23,298 bases of DNA from Paulinella micropora (Eukaryota; Cercozoa; Imbricatea; Euglyphida; Paulinellidae): contig WBZZ01000839.1 in NCBI GenBank assembly GCA_019918135.1, forward strand, positions 222,501 to 245,798, given 5' to 3'. The translations under genes were made by a program, and so were the position numbers. Of the stretch, positions 10,112 to 17,917 are shown piece by piece. Below the pieces are notes generated by a model. It was not told the origin of the DNA. It saw only the letters and a list, made by a program, of their open reading frames with translations, and searched no databases. Position 1 is the first letter of the stretch. Every line of letters begins with the position of its first letter.

Positions 10112-10837
10112 ATGGCTGAGGATGCACCAGAGCGGGGCCCGCTGGCGTCGTGGCCGACTGTCGACGCCGAACGGCTCGTCATGGTGCAGGAAGCGCGCGC
10201 GCTGAACACACGGTACTGCCCGCAGTGCAACCAGGCGCTAGTCGCTGGGCGCGGGCAAACCTGTACCGTTTGTGCGGCGGAGCGGGAACGCCTCCAAGCA
10301 CGGTTGGCTCAGGAAGAGGAAGGCCTCCGAAGCGCGTTGGCCGAAGAAGAGGCGCAGAGGGTCGAACTAGTACTGGCGCAGGACTGTGCAGAGCCGGCGG
10401 CCTGTGAGGTCCGGGAAACAATCGACGACTGGTGGGGCAAGGCGGCAACCAGGCAAGTGCAGTGTGCGGCGTGTACGGGCGCCAGCATCGTGGGCCGGGA
10501 CGACATGGGGCTTTGTCGGCAATGCCGCAGGCGGCGGCTTTATCTGTGCCCCAAGCCAGCATGCGTAGCCCAGGCCTGCTTTGACTGCGGGTTCAGCACA
10601 CGACCACACGTGTGCCTCTCGCGATGCCAGAACGGCTGCGTCGCCAGACAAGACGAAGGGGACGTGCCGCGCCAAGAAAAACCAAGGAAGGCGGCCCGAC
10701 CTGCTCAACGCCGCAGTGGCAAAAAACCTGCCCAAAAAAAGGCGGCACTGCCCGTACAACACCCGCACTGGAAAAAAAACCTTCAGCCCCAGCTGACTAA
10801 ATTTCTGGGACAGCCGCGGCAGCAAGAGGAGACCTAG
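10112..10837 (+). CDS. Zinc-ribbon protein with basic tail and PIP-box-like motif
   Basis: The ATG at 10112 (MAEDAPERG) is chosen because the 17 residues before it are low-complexity; it gives 241 residues. Three Cys clusters follow: C36/C39/C51/C54, C118/C121/C135/C138, and C146/C151/C156/C159/C168/C172/C176. A charged, probably helical segment (about 56-90) lies between the first two. The C-terminus is Lys/Arg/Gln-rich (about 185-225) and ends QPQLTKFLGQ. Residues Q225, L228, F231 and L232 fit a PCNA-interacting (PIP) box pattern, although PIP boxes usually end in two aromatics. A nuclear DNA- or PCNA-associated zinc protein is inferred. No known family was recognised. Confidence 0.6.
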   Translation: MAEDAPERGPLASWPTVDAERLVMVQEARALNTRYCPQCNQALVAGRGQTCTVCAAERERLQARLAQEEEGLRSALAEEEAQRVELVLAQDCAEPAACEVRETIDDWWGKAATRQVQCAACTGASIVGRDDMGLCRQCRRRRLYLCPKPACVAQACFDCGFSTRPHVCLSRCQNGCVARQDEGDVPRQEKPRKAARPAQRRSGKKPAQKKAALPVQHPHWKKNLQPQLTKFLGQPRQQEET

Positions 10838-11462
10838 TGCCAGCGAGAAAAAATGGTGACCATAGCTCAAGGAACGGGAGGGGGTGGCCATGTCTTTTTT
10901 TAGTAAATGTCTTTTTTTAGCACCTGTCTTTTCGGGAACACTGCAGCTAGGGTTGACAATTGCACTAGCGGAAGTTTCACCGGAAAATTGCGGCATTTCC
11001 AACGTTTGTCTTGAAATTCACCGAATTACGGAGCTGGTGCAAAAGAAATTGGCCCGGGGGACCTTTCGGTTGTAGGCTCCTACTACTACCTCGCGGGGGG
11101 GGGGGGGGGGGCCTCCACGGGACAGGATAAACCATGTCAGGCGCGTAGGCGTGACGGGCCCGTCGCTCTCCAAGAGTTTCAACACCCACACAACAAGATT
11201 CTTTGATTTAATAAAAGCTTTTTTTTCCCGAGGCCGGGCTTCGAAGATCGCGTATTGAAATGAGTTCAAAGATGAGATCTTCGTTCTGTTTCAGCGTTAC
11301 GACGCTTAAATGTTTGAGCTGCAACAGAGTAAAGAGCACAAAGTACCGTGCCAACAGACCTCCCCTAGCTGCCATCGCCGGCTCTGCTTTACTTTTTCTT
11401 TTAATCAGAGGGAACAGAAAGGGTCGATTTCCGTCCAAGCGCAAACGGACCAGCAGGGAATG
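10838..11462. other. Spacer with short repeats and a G17 tract
   Basis: No gene is supported. TGTCTTTTTTTAG-like units recur at about 10890-10930. The 19-base string at 10980-10998 matches 9927-9945 with two mismatches. A G run spans 11095-11111. AATAAA on + lies near 11211 and could be the polyadenylation signal of the upstream zinc-ribbon gene, though distant. The 3' end of the - strand kelch gene also falls here. Confidence 0.4.
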
Positions 11463-12837
11463 TCAGCCCAACGCAACCGCGCAGGCGGCCCCGCTTAAGA
11501 ACGCAGGCATATTGGTGACAAAAGTCCAGGCATTCCGGCGCTCGTCGTAGCGCTCGACAGAGGCGAGCGCTTTCCCTTCGCGATCGGAGCCGCTCATCAC
11601 ATACAGTTCGTTGTTGAGCACGGCCGCGGCCGAGCCCCCGCGCCCCTGAAGCAGCGGCGCGACTTCCTCCCAGACGTTCAGGGCCGGGTCATAGCGCTCG
11701 ACGGAAGCTAGAACTAGTTCTAGCACCTGATCCAGCGCGTTCCGGCCGCCAAGGGCGTAAAGTTTGCGGTTGAGCACGGCACACCCGCAGCCCCACCTCG
11801 CGACCCCCAGGCGCGCCACCTCACACCACGGGCCCCCGGGGCTGCAGCGTTCCGCATAGGCCAGGGCCTTGCTTGTGTTGCCCCTGCCCCCAAAGACGTA
11901 TAGCTGTTCGTCCAGCACGCCGCCGCCGGCAAACTGCCGGGCCCTGATCATAGACGGAGGCTCGGACCAAGCCAGTGTAGTCGTGTCCAAGACCGCGACG
12001 CGTGCCAGATTCTGGGTGTCGCCCGAGCCGCCGAGCAGAAAGATGCGGGTGCCGACTGTCAACGCCAGGGCGCCGAAGCAGGGCTGCGGCAGCGGCGGCA
12101 GTCGCTCCCATTTCGCGTCCGGTCGGTACAGGTCTAGGCGCTCGACGTCTTTCAGGCCGCGCCCGCCGTCGACCCCCCCGATCGCGTACAGACATTTGCC
12201 TACGGCCGTGCCGGCGAAATGTGTGCGGGGCTTTCGGAGCTCGCCGCGTCGCGTCCAGCGGTTTTGCCCGGCCTCGTAGCAGAACGTGTGCCCCAGGCCC
12301 GGGCGGAAAGTCACGCCGGTCGCGGCGGAACCGCCAAACACGTACAGACAATCGGAGCGGGCCGGGACTCGCGTCTTTTCCCTTGAGCTCCGGCAGGAGC
12401 GCACAATGGAGAGCTCTACGAGACAATTCTTGCGTTCTACGCCCGCTTCTACTTCCAGCGTCCCACGCGAAGATTCTTGCAGCTCTGCCTTGTGCTTGCC
12501 GATCATTTGGCGGACGCAGTACAGTTGGTCGCTGAGCTCCTTTTGCTCTGCCTGTGAGCTCTGTTCCATGCGCAGGCACAGAGACGCGCTCTCGGCCTCC
12601 AGGGCTTCTATGTCTTGCCTGCGCTTGGCATTTGTAGCAGTCAGCTGCTGCCGGGCCTCCGAAATTGCGCGGGACATTCCTTGCCACTGGGTGCGCGTGC
12701 CTTCCAGACTGAGCGTCCATCCGTCGACCGAAGGCCTTTGTTCCAGGAGGAACGTAGTTGATCTATCGGCCAAACCGTCCCCGAAGTGGCCGTCCTGCAG
12801 CGACTGTAGCTTCGACACCGTGTCCAACAGCGTTTGT
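11463..12837 (-). CDS. Coiled-coil plus kelch beta-propeller protein, 5' truncated
   Basis: About 458 native residues remain. The N-terminal third (roughly residues 35-135 of what remains) is charged and helical, probably a coiled coil. The C-terminal two thirds hold about six kelch units, each with a Gly-Gly pair and a downstream Tyr...Trp: LYVFGGSAATG, LYAIGGVDGG, IFLLGGSGDT, LYVFGGRGNT, LYALGGRNAL and LYVMSGSDRE. Six units fit a closed propeller, which usually binds a protein partner, often as a substrate adaptor. The frame runs past the 12837 junction into viral sequence on the reverse strand, and no native ATG is seen before the edge, so the N-terminus (perhaps another domain) is lost. 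The stop is TGA at 11463-11465. A decayed copy of its 3' half lies at 9208-9790. Confidence 0.7.
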
Positions 12838-15394
12838 GATACACAACTAGCAACAAAAAGCACAACCAACTTAGCAGAGGGAACTAATTTATATTACACC
12901 ACAGCACGAGATAATTCAAATTTTGATACAAGGCTAGCGACTAAATCAACTACTAACTTAGCTGAGGGAACGAACCTTTACTATACAACCGCGAGGGCTA
13001 ATACGGATTTTGACACACGACTAGCGACTAAATCAACGACAAACTTAGCAGAAGGCACTAACTTATACTACACCACCGCAAGAGCGAATACTGACTTTGA
13101 CACACGGCTAGGAACTAAGTCAATAGATGCTTTGAGCGGTGTAATAATAACGACACCAGCGAATGGACAATTATTAACATATAATGGTTCAAACTGGGTA
13201 AATTCCACAGGGTCTCTGGCTTTTCTTGCTTTGTCAGGTGGGACAATGACGGGCGATGTAAAATATGGGCTTCGGCTTTTACTCTATACACCGCCCCGCA
13301 GGCTATGACAAGCAATAATTCTGGCGGGTTTGTCGCTTCGGCTTCGGATGAATACAATCCAGCGTATTATGCTTTTAATGCCAGTCAGAACGATTATTGG
13401 ACTACGGCTATATACTACAACGACACCACAGGAGTATATAACAGAACTCCAGCAACTACGAATACTTGGGGAGGAACAGCATACACAGGCGAATATATAA
13501 AAATAGACTTGGGAGCAACATACAGGATAAAAAATTATTATGTTAGGTCTTCGTCTGCCAATTATATTGAAACAACACCAAGCATTTGGTATGTGGGTGT
13601 AAGCACTGACAACATTACTTACACATTATGGGATTCACAGACGGGACAGGCTTGGGCTTCACAATCAACGAAAACATATTCGCCTGCTTCAAATGCTTCT
13701 GCTAGATATATCATATTTATAGTGAATAAAACGGGAAGTGGTGGAACTTCATTTAGAAGCCAACCTCGTATAGCCAGTTTGTATTTTGATTATGAGACTT
13801 TTAATTATGATTTAACTTTGATTAGAAATATCACAGGCTACACACTGACAACAAGCGGAGCCATAACAGCTAGCGGATTGATAATAGCAAGTGCGGGGGT
13901 GTCTACAACTACACTCTCAGCAAGCGGGCAGAATTTGACATTAACTGGAACACAGACGATGTCAGGAACAAAAGAATTCAGCGGAATATTAGCGACTTCA
14001 TTAGGTGTCCCGTGTATAATAGGTAGGAATACAAAGGGAACAGCCGCAACAGGTGGATTAGAATTATACGGCACGGCATCTAATATGAATGGACCACACA
14101 TACAAGCATTTGTTCATAATTCCGTTTATCCCACTATTCAATTATTGAACTGGACTCAAGATAATATTAATTTGTATTTTGATTGTTATTACAACGGTAC
14201 GAACATATTATCTTCAAACACATCATCAAATTTCCAAATAGCAAAATACTCAAACAAACTCAGTTTTAATTACAAATATGGTGGAACACTCGGTCAAGCG
14301 ATAACAATGAGTGAGGCGATGAACATAGATACGGCTGGATTAATAACGGCGAATGCGGGGGCAGATATAAAAGGAGAAGCAAGAAGTGGCTCTCATGCTA
14401 CACCAGTAGGATTATATGTAACGGGTAATATAGGTCAATCTTCTGGTGGTATTGAATTCAGACACAGCAACGGGACACAGGGTGTGGGTTTTGGTTATAA
14501 TTCGGTATATGCTACTGGAAGCAGTACTAACCAAGACTTAAATTTTTATGCGAGAGGAAGTGGAATAATCTATGCTCAGAATGCTCTAACAGCGAATGCG
14601 GGAATTACATACGCTGGAGTACTAACAACTGCATCAACATCAACTAACGGGGCAAGGATAGCAATTCAAGGAACGACAGATGGAGGAAATACCCGCGGAA
14701 TATTTATAAGGGAATATAATGATCCAAACTGGGGTATTTATATGGCAACATCTGGGTCGGGTAAAGCACTAAATGGAGGGACGGCACCAACGGGTGCGAG
14801 TATAACCAGCCATTGTGTTAGATTTAGGGCTTATGATACTACAAATAATGGTTTTGTGTGGGAAAATAGCAGTAATACAATGGTAATGTCTTTGAATGCT
14901 AATCAAGGTAATTTATGGTGTAAGGGAACCGTAACGGCACCATCAGACAGGCGAAAAAAAGAAAATGTTTAGGTTTAGATTTTATCAATAAGTTGAATCC
15001 AGTCTGCTATCGTATGATTGATAACAACAAGAAACAGAGAGCGGGTTTAATAGCACAACAAGTAGAAGACCTACTGTCAGAAATTGATAGATTAGATTTT
15101 GCGGGATTGTCAAAAGAGCCAGTAATGGTTCAATGTCCAAAACAAAAAGAGGAATGTGAATTAAAGGGCACAAGTGCCTGTCCATATACATATAAATGTG
15201 TTGAAACTGGGGACTATGAATATGGTATAGGTTATTCCGAATTTATCGCCCCATTGATTAAGGCAGTTCAACAATTATCAGAAAAGGTAGTTAATTTAGA
15301 AAAAGAAAATAAACTTTTACTTAATATACTACAAGACCAAGCAAACCAATTAGCAGAAATCAGAGTGGCCGTTCTTGATAATGTCAAACAATAA
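12838..15394 (+). pseudogene. Viral fibre gene, 3' part: repeats, discoidin-like domain, S74 chaperone
   Basis: It continues the repeats from 6612 in register, with three more units to about 13110. A phage-like stretch (LTYNGSNWVN...LSGGTMTGDV) follows. Then comes a region with YIKIDLGATYRIKNYYVRSS and DNITYTLWDS, which fits an F5/8 type C (discoidin-like, sugar-binding) domain (about 13305-13800), and a beta-rich stalk. The end has the Peptidase_S74 intramolecular chaperone signature: SDRRKKEN at 14943-14966, then GLDFINKLNP and GLIAQQVEDLL. The chaperone normally helps trimerisation and then cleaves itself off before the conserved Ser. Two one-base losses break the frame, near 13259 (A run) and near 14968 (T run). 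The stop at 15392-15394 overlaps the next gene by 14 nt. Role: receptor-binding fibre of the virion. Confidence 0.8.
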
Positions 15395-15737
15395 TACAAC
15401 TAGATTTCACAGACCACCACCTATTATGGATATGGATGGCGAACTAACTCCCGAACTAAAGTCTCGTGTTCTTGAAGTAGAACTAAAGACTGAGGAAAAA
15501 AAAATAGAGCACGAATTGGAAGATAACTGGAATTGTTGTTGTATAAAAAACAGACCGACAGACAGCCGACTTATTAAATACTTATTTCAAATGGGTATCA
15601 TTATTGCCATTATAACCCTTTGTATCGTGAGGCTATCGGAAAAGAACTTACCTTGTGAGGTTGCTAATATTTATGTCGGAATTTTGACCTTACTCATAGG
15701 AATTTGCCTTCCATCACCTTCTAGCTCAAAGAAATGA
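15381..15737 (+). CDS. Small two-span membrane protein
   Basis: 118 residues from the ATG at 15381, which overlaps the fibre stop by 14 nt. The N-terminal 60 residues are polar and charged and end in a Cys triplet (NWNCCCIKN, about 50-57). Two hydrophobic segments follow: about 65-85 (LIKYLFQMGIIIAIITLCIV) and about 95-111. The tail is short and Ser-rich. Its position directly after the fibre suggests a virion or host-cell membrane role, but no family is recognised. The TGA stop at 15735-15737 is the first three bases of palindromic element 1. Confidence 0.65.
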   Translation: MSNNNTTRFHRPPPIMDMDGELTPELKSRVLEVELKTEEKKIEHELEDNWNCCCIKNRPTDSRLIKYLFQMGIIIAIITLCIVRLSEKNLPCEVANIYVGILTLLIGICLPSPSSSKK

Positions 15738-15851
15738 TATTTTACTCATGCACTTCGTGCCTTCGTAAAACATCGTCCACCATTAAAGTATAAAAACGAT
15801 GTTTGAGAATAAGCGAGAGTGCGTATCACGAAGCGCAATTCTCAAATATCA
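15735..15851. repeat. Palindromic gene-end element, copy 1 (between convergent genes)
   Basis: Left arm 15735-15775 begins TGATATTT and ends AAACATCG; it contains GCACTTCGTGC. The loop is 15776-15796. Right arm 15797-15851 begins CGATGTTT and ends AAATATCA; its stem pairs TTTGAGAAT with ATTCTCAAA. The + gene's TGA stop is at the left end and the - gene's TGA stop (15849-15851) is the right end read on the other strand. A bidirectional 3'-end or terminator role is inferred. Confidence 0.75.
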
Positions 15852-16097
15852 AAGAAATGAACACTCATATAAATGTATTTTATACCAAGAACTATCGCTG
15901 GCACAGATTAAAGGAATGGCTTCATCAAAACTAACACACCAATCACTCATAGGCTTATACACACATTTAAATTTAGTTTCTATTCCTTGCTTTATACAAT
16001 AAGCACAACTCTCATTCTTTTTTTCGCTTACCCGTGAGTAAAAGTCGCAGGCAGTCCGACCTAACACAGACCACATAAACAAGAATATTAAAATCAT
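15849..16097 (-). CDS. Small Cys-rich probable secreted protein
   Basis: 82 residues from the ATG at 16097. The first 12-16 residues (MILIFLFMWSVLG) look like a signal peptide, followed by a polar region with Cys at 17, 31, 34, 45, 54, 65 and 79 and one possible N-glycosylation site (NES, 28-30). It is the only - strand gene in the viral segment. It diverges from the gene at 16120 across 22 bp and converges on the membrane-protein gene, with element 1 between them. No family is recognised. A secreted or luminal disulphide-bonded protein is inferred. The frame is intact although neighbours are broken. Confidence 0.55.
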   Translation of the reverse strand: MILIFLFMWSVLGRTACDFYSRVSEKKNESCAYCIKQGIETKFKCVYKPMSDWCVSFDEAIPLICASDSSWYKIHLYECSFL

Positions 16098-16119
16098 TTT
16101 TTTATATTATACAAAATAT
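16098..16119. promoter_or_regulatory. Compact divergent promoter region
   Basis: Only 22 bp separate the - strand start at 16097 from the + strand start at 16120. The spacer is almost all A and T (TTTTTTTATATTATAC then AAAATAT), so TATA-like sequence is available to both genes. A shared divergent promoter is inferred from position and composition. Confidence 0.45.
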
Positions 16120-16471
16120 ATGATGACGGATTTCAAATACCAAAAGATTATTTTTCTGAGCAATTATTTTGCTGGAGGAAGCAAAACATTTAATAAAAAT
16201 ATCCAAATTTCATTCACACCCACCAAAATGAATGTAAAATTTATCCACTATATGAACGACCAGACAGAGACAAAAACCAGAATTCTTTACATGGATAGAA
16301 TTGGAATTATTGGAACATTTGCGGACAGCACCACAGCAAACATTTCAAATCTCGGTTATAATTTGGGTGTTGTTGGATGGACTGACTGACAATATACATT
16401 TAAAGTCCTTGAAACTGACAGCGGAAATATTGATACAGGAATTGTTGTATGCCTAGAGTTTTTGGCTTAAT
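16120..16471 (+). pseudogene. Small beta-rich viral protein with in-frame TGA
   Basis: The frame from the ATG at 16120 encodes 89 residues and stops at TGA 16387-16389. Reading on in the same frame gives 26 more residues of similar character, ending at TAA 16469-16471, just before the ATPase. The sequence is rich in alternating hydrophobic residues (KNIQISFTP, NVKFIHYMND, ILYMDRIGIIGTF), as in small beta-sandwich virion proteins. No family is assigned. Either a sense codon became TGA, or the short form is the real protein and the rest is leftover. Its place between fibre-side genes and the packaging ATPase suggests a virion component. Confidence 0.5.
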
Positions 16472-16480
16472 AATATAGCG

Positions 16481-17296
16481 ATGCTTAAGATAAGCAGTGT
16501 CAAGGTGAAGCCAGTAAAACAAGAGGGTGATGGAAACAAAAAAGCAAAAGGTTATAAATTATTTAATGAGCCGTATTCAAATATATTTCTACTTGCCCGT
16601 AAGAAGAGCGGGAAAACAACAGCACTCTTTGAAATACTGAAACGGACGACAGACAGAAAAACCCGCATTGTCATTATTGCTTCAACAATACACAAGGATT
16701 ACATTTATAAAGCAATGGTAAAGCACTTTAAGAACAGGGGAAACCCAATGGCAATTTATATCTTTCTTAAATCAGATGGTGTTAATGTCATTGATTATGA
16801 GTTAGACAAACTTAACAGACAGGACGAGCAACACGAAGGAGAAGTAAAACAAGACAAAGAAGAAATAGAGAAACCACAATTTCTCTATTTTGGAAAAGAA
16901 GAAAAAAAGAAACAGAGCGCTGCGGAGGCGAGACCAAGTAAGTATATTTCTACAGAGGTTGTTTTTGTTTTGGATGATTTAGGGAGCGGATTAAGAGACA
17001 AGTCCGTAAGTGATTTGTTAAAAAAGAACAGACACTATAAATCAAAGGTGATCATGTCTAGCCAGTATTTAAACGACCTACAGCCAGAAGCCATTAAGCA
17101 ATTAGACTATTTATTAATCTTTCCGGGCCAGTCTCAGGATAAAATGGAACTCGTGTATAAACACTTAGACTTATCTTTTGACTTTGATTATTTTCTTCAA
17201 AAGTATCACGAGGCTACAAAGGAGAGATTTAATTTTCTTTATGTTTCAAGTGTTGATGACGAGTTAAGAAAAAATTTTGCTTACCGCCTGAAATAA
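16481..17296 (+). CDS. FtsK/HerA-type (A32-like) genome-packaging ATPase
   Basis: 271 residues, the usual size for PLV and virophage packaging ATPases. A Walker A-type loop is at residues 39-47 (ARKKSGKTT, with the SGKT core). The Walker B strand is VVFVLDDLGSG (about 162-172), and VIMSSQYL (about 189-196) fits the Ser-Gln sensor motif of the A32/FtsK-HerA clade. An acidic, Lys-rich insertion with weak conservation lies at about 110-150. The enzyme drives viral DNA into the preformed capsid. The ATG at 16481 lies 10 nt after the preceding gene's possible stop. The TAA stop (17294-17296) abuts palindromic element 2. Intact. Confidence 0.85.
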   Translation: MLKISSVKVKPVKQEGDGNKKAKGYKLFNEPYSNIFLLARKKSGKTTALFEILKRTTDRKTRIVIIASTIHKDYIYKAMVKHFKNRGNPMAIYIFLKSDGVNVIDYELDKLNRQDEQHEGEVKQDKEEIEKPQFLYFGKEEKKKQSAAEARPSKYISTEVVFVLDDLGSGLRDKSVSDLLKKNRHYKSKVIMSSQYLNDLQPEAIKQLDYLLIFPGQSQDKMELVYKHLDLSFDFDYFLQKYHEATKERFNFLYVSSVDDELRKNFAYRLK

Positions 17297-17417
17297 TGAT
17301 ATTTATGAGCATCGCTTTCATTCGCTTCGCTCATTTTCGCTTGCTCATAAACATCGAAAAACGATGTTTTAGAATAAGTGAGAGTGCGACAGCACGAAAG
17401 GCAATTCTAAAATATCA
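17297..17417. repeat. Palindromic gene-end element, copy 2
   Basis: TGATATTT begins on the base after the ATPase stop. Left arm 17297-17356 has the stem TTTATGAGC (17302-17310) with GCTCATAAA (17343-17351). Only five bases separate AAACATCG from CGATGTTT (17362). The right arm pairs TTTTAGAAT with ATTCTAAAA and has an inner GTGC-GACA-GCAC hairpin; it ends AAATATCA at 17417. Confidence 0.75.
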
Positions 17418-17460
17418 AATAATATTTTTATATAATTATTTTTTTTTTAATGTATATTAT

Positions 17461-17772
17461 ATGCCAGTATCACCAGTGATAATTTCACAACCATCAGGAT
17501 ATAACATCGGATACAATCCATCAATGCCACAGAAGGGAGGAAAAAAGAAAACTAAGAAGAAGGGATGTGGGCAAAAGGGAGGAAAGATTAACTGGGTAAA
17601 GATTGGAAAAACTGCCACGGCTGTTGATAAATTTCTTCGCAATAATAAGTTAATCTCTAGGACTGCGGGAGCATTAAGTAGTGTCGGGGTACCTTACGCT
17701 GGTAGTGTTGGTGCTGTAGCATCAAAACTCGGATATGGTAAGCAACGAGGAGGTGCTGTAAAGTTTCATTAA
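17461..17772 (+). CDS. Small basic Gly/Lys-rich core-like protein
   Basis: 103 residues from the ATG at 17461. The middle is strongly basic with paired Gly (QKGGKKKTKKKGCGQKGGK, about 22-40). An amphipathic segment follows (NWVKIGKTATAVDKFLRNNKLI, about 42-63), then a Gly/Ala-rich hydrophobic part, and the tail is again basic (YGKQRGGAVKF). Small proteins of this style occur in PLVs and virophages and are compared with adenovirus core or membrane-active minor proteins. DNA condensation or membrane interaction in the virion is inferred. It lies between elements 2 and 3, with an AT-rich leader (about 17418-17460). Intact. Confidence 0.6.
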   Translation: MPVSPVIISQPSGYNIGYNPSMPQKGGKKKTKKKGCGQKGGKINWVKIGKTATAVDKFLRNNKLISRTAGALSSVGVPYAGSVGAVASKLGYGKQRGGAVKFH

Positions 17773-17776
17773 ATGA

Positions 17777-17917
17777 TGATATTTGTTTGGAGGGGGTTTG
17801 GAAAGGGACAAAGTCCCTTCCATAAACATCGATGACCATTATTTTTTCCTAAAATAAAAAATCGATGTTTTAGAATAAGCGGGAATGCGAAGCATGAAGC
17901 GCAATTCTAAAATATCA
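17777..17917. repeat. Palindromic gene-end element, copy 3 (overlaps next start codon)
   Basis: It begins four bases after the stop of the basic protein gene. Left arm 17777-17831 contains a strong GGGAC/GTCCC hairpin with flanking GGAA/TTCC. The middle stem is AAACATCGAT with ATCGATGTTT. Right arm 17863-17917 has TTTTAGAAT/ATTCTAAAA and an inner ATGC-GAA-GCAT hairpin. The ATGs at 17885 and 17894 lie inside this arm, so the element encodes the first residues of the next gene. Confidence 0.75.

Larger units (their letters stand above)
6613..12837. other. 6225-bp GC-rich block inserted in the viral fibre gene
   Basis: Base composition, codon use and gene content change sharply at both edges. 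The block carries genes on both strands (mostly -), G/C homopolymers of 11-17 bases in spacers, and no capsid-type genes. Genes at both edges are cut: the glycosyltransferase loses its 3' end at 6613 and the kelch gene loses its 5' end at 12837. No terminal inverted repeats are visible and no transposase or integrase was found inside. It therefore looks like a fragment joined into the virus copy, or an assembly chimera, rather than a self-contained transposon. Source unknown: host nuclear DNA or a GC-rich giant virus are both possible. Confidence 0.7.

Noticed and set aside
10179..11002. Minus-strand frames of 127 and 211 residues opposite the zinc-ribbon gene
   Set aside because: They mirror the Cys-rich gene and show no recognisable domain of their own.
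11821..12720. 299-residue Arg-rich minus frame overlapping the kelch gene
   Set aside because: It is an out-of-frame shadow of the kelch repeats with no kelch Gly-Gly pattern.
6613..12837. GC-rich block as a complete DNA transposon
   Set aside because: The edges show no terminal inverted repeats, both edge genes are truncated, and no transposase or integrase is present; only the 5-bp flanking repeat supports it.
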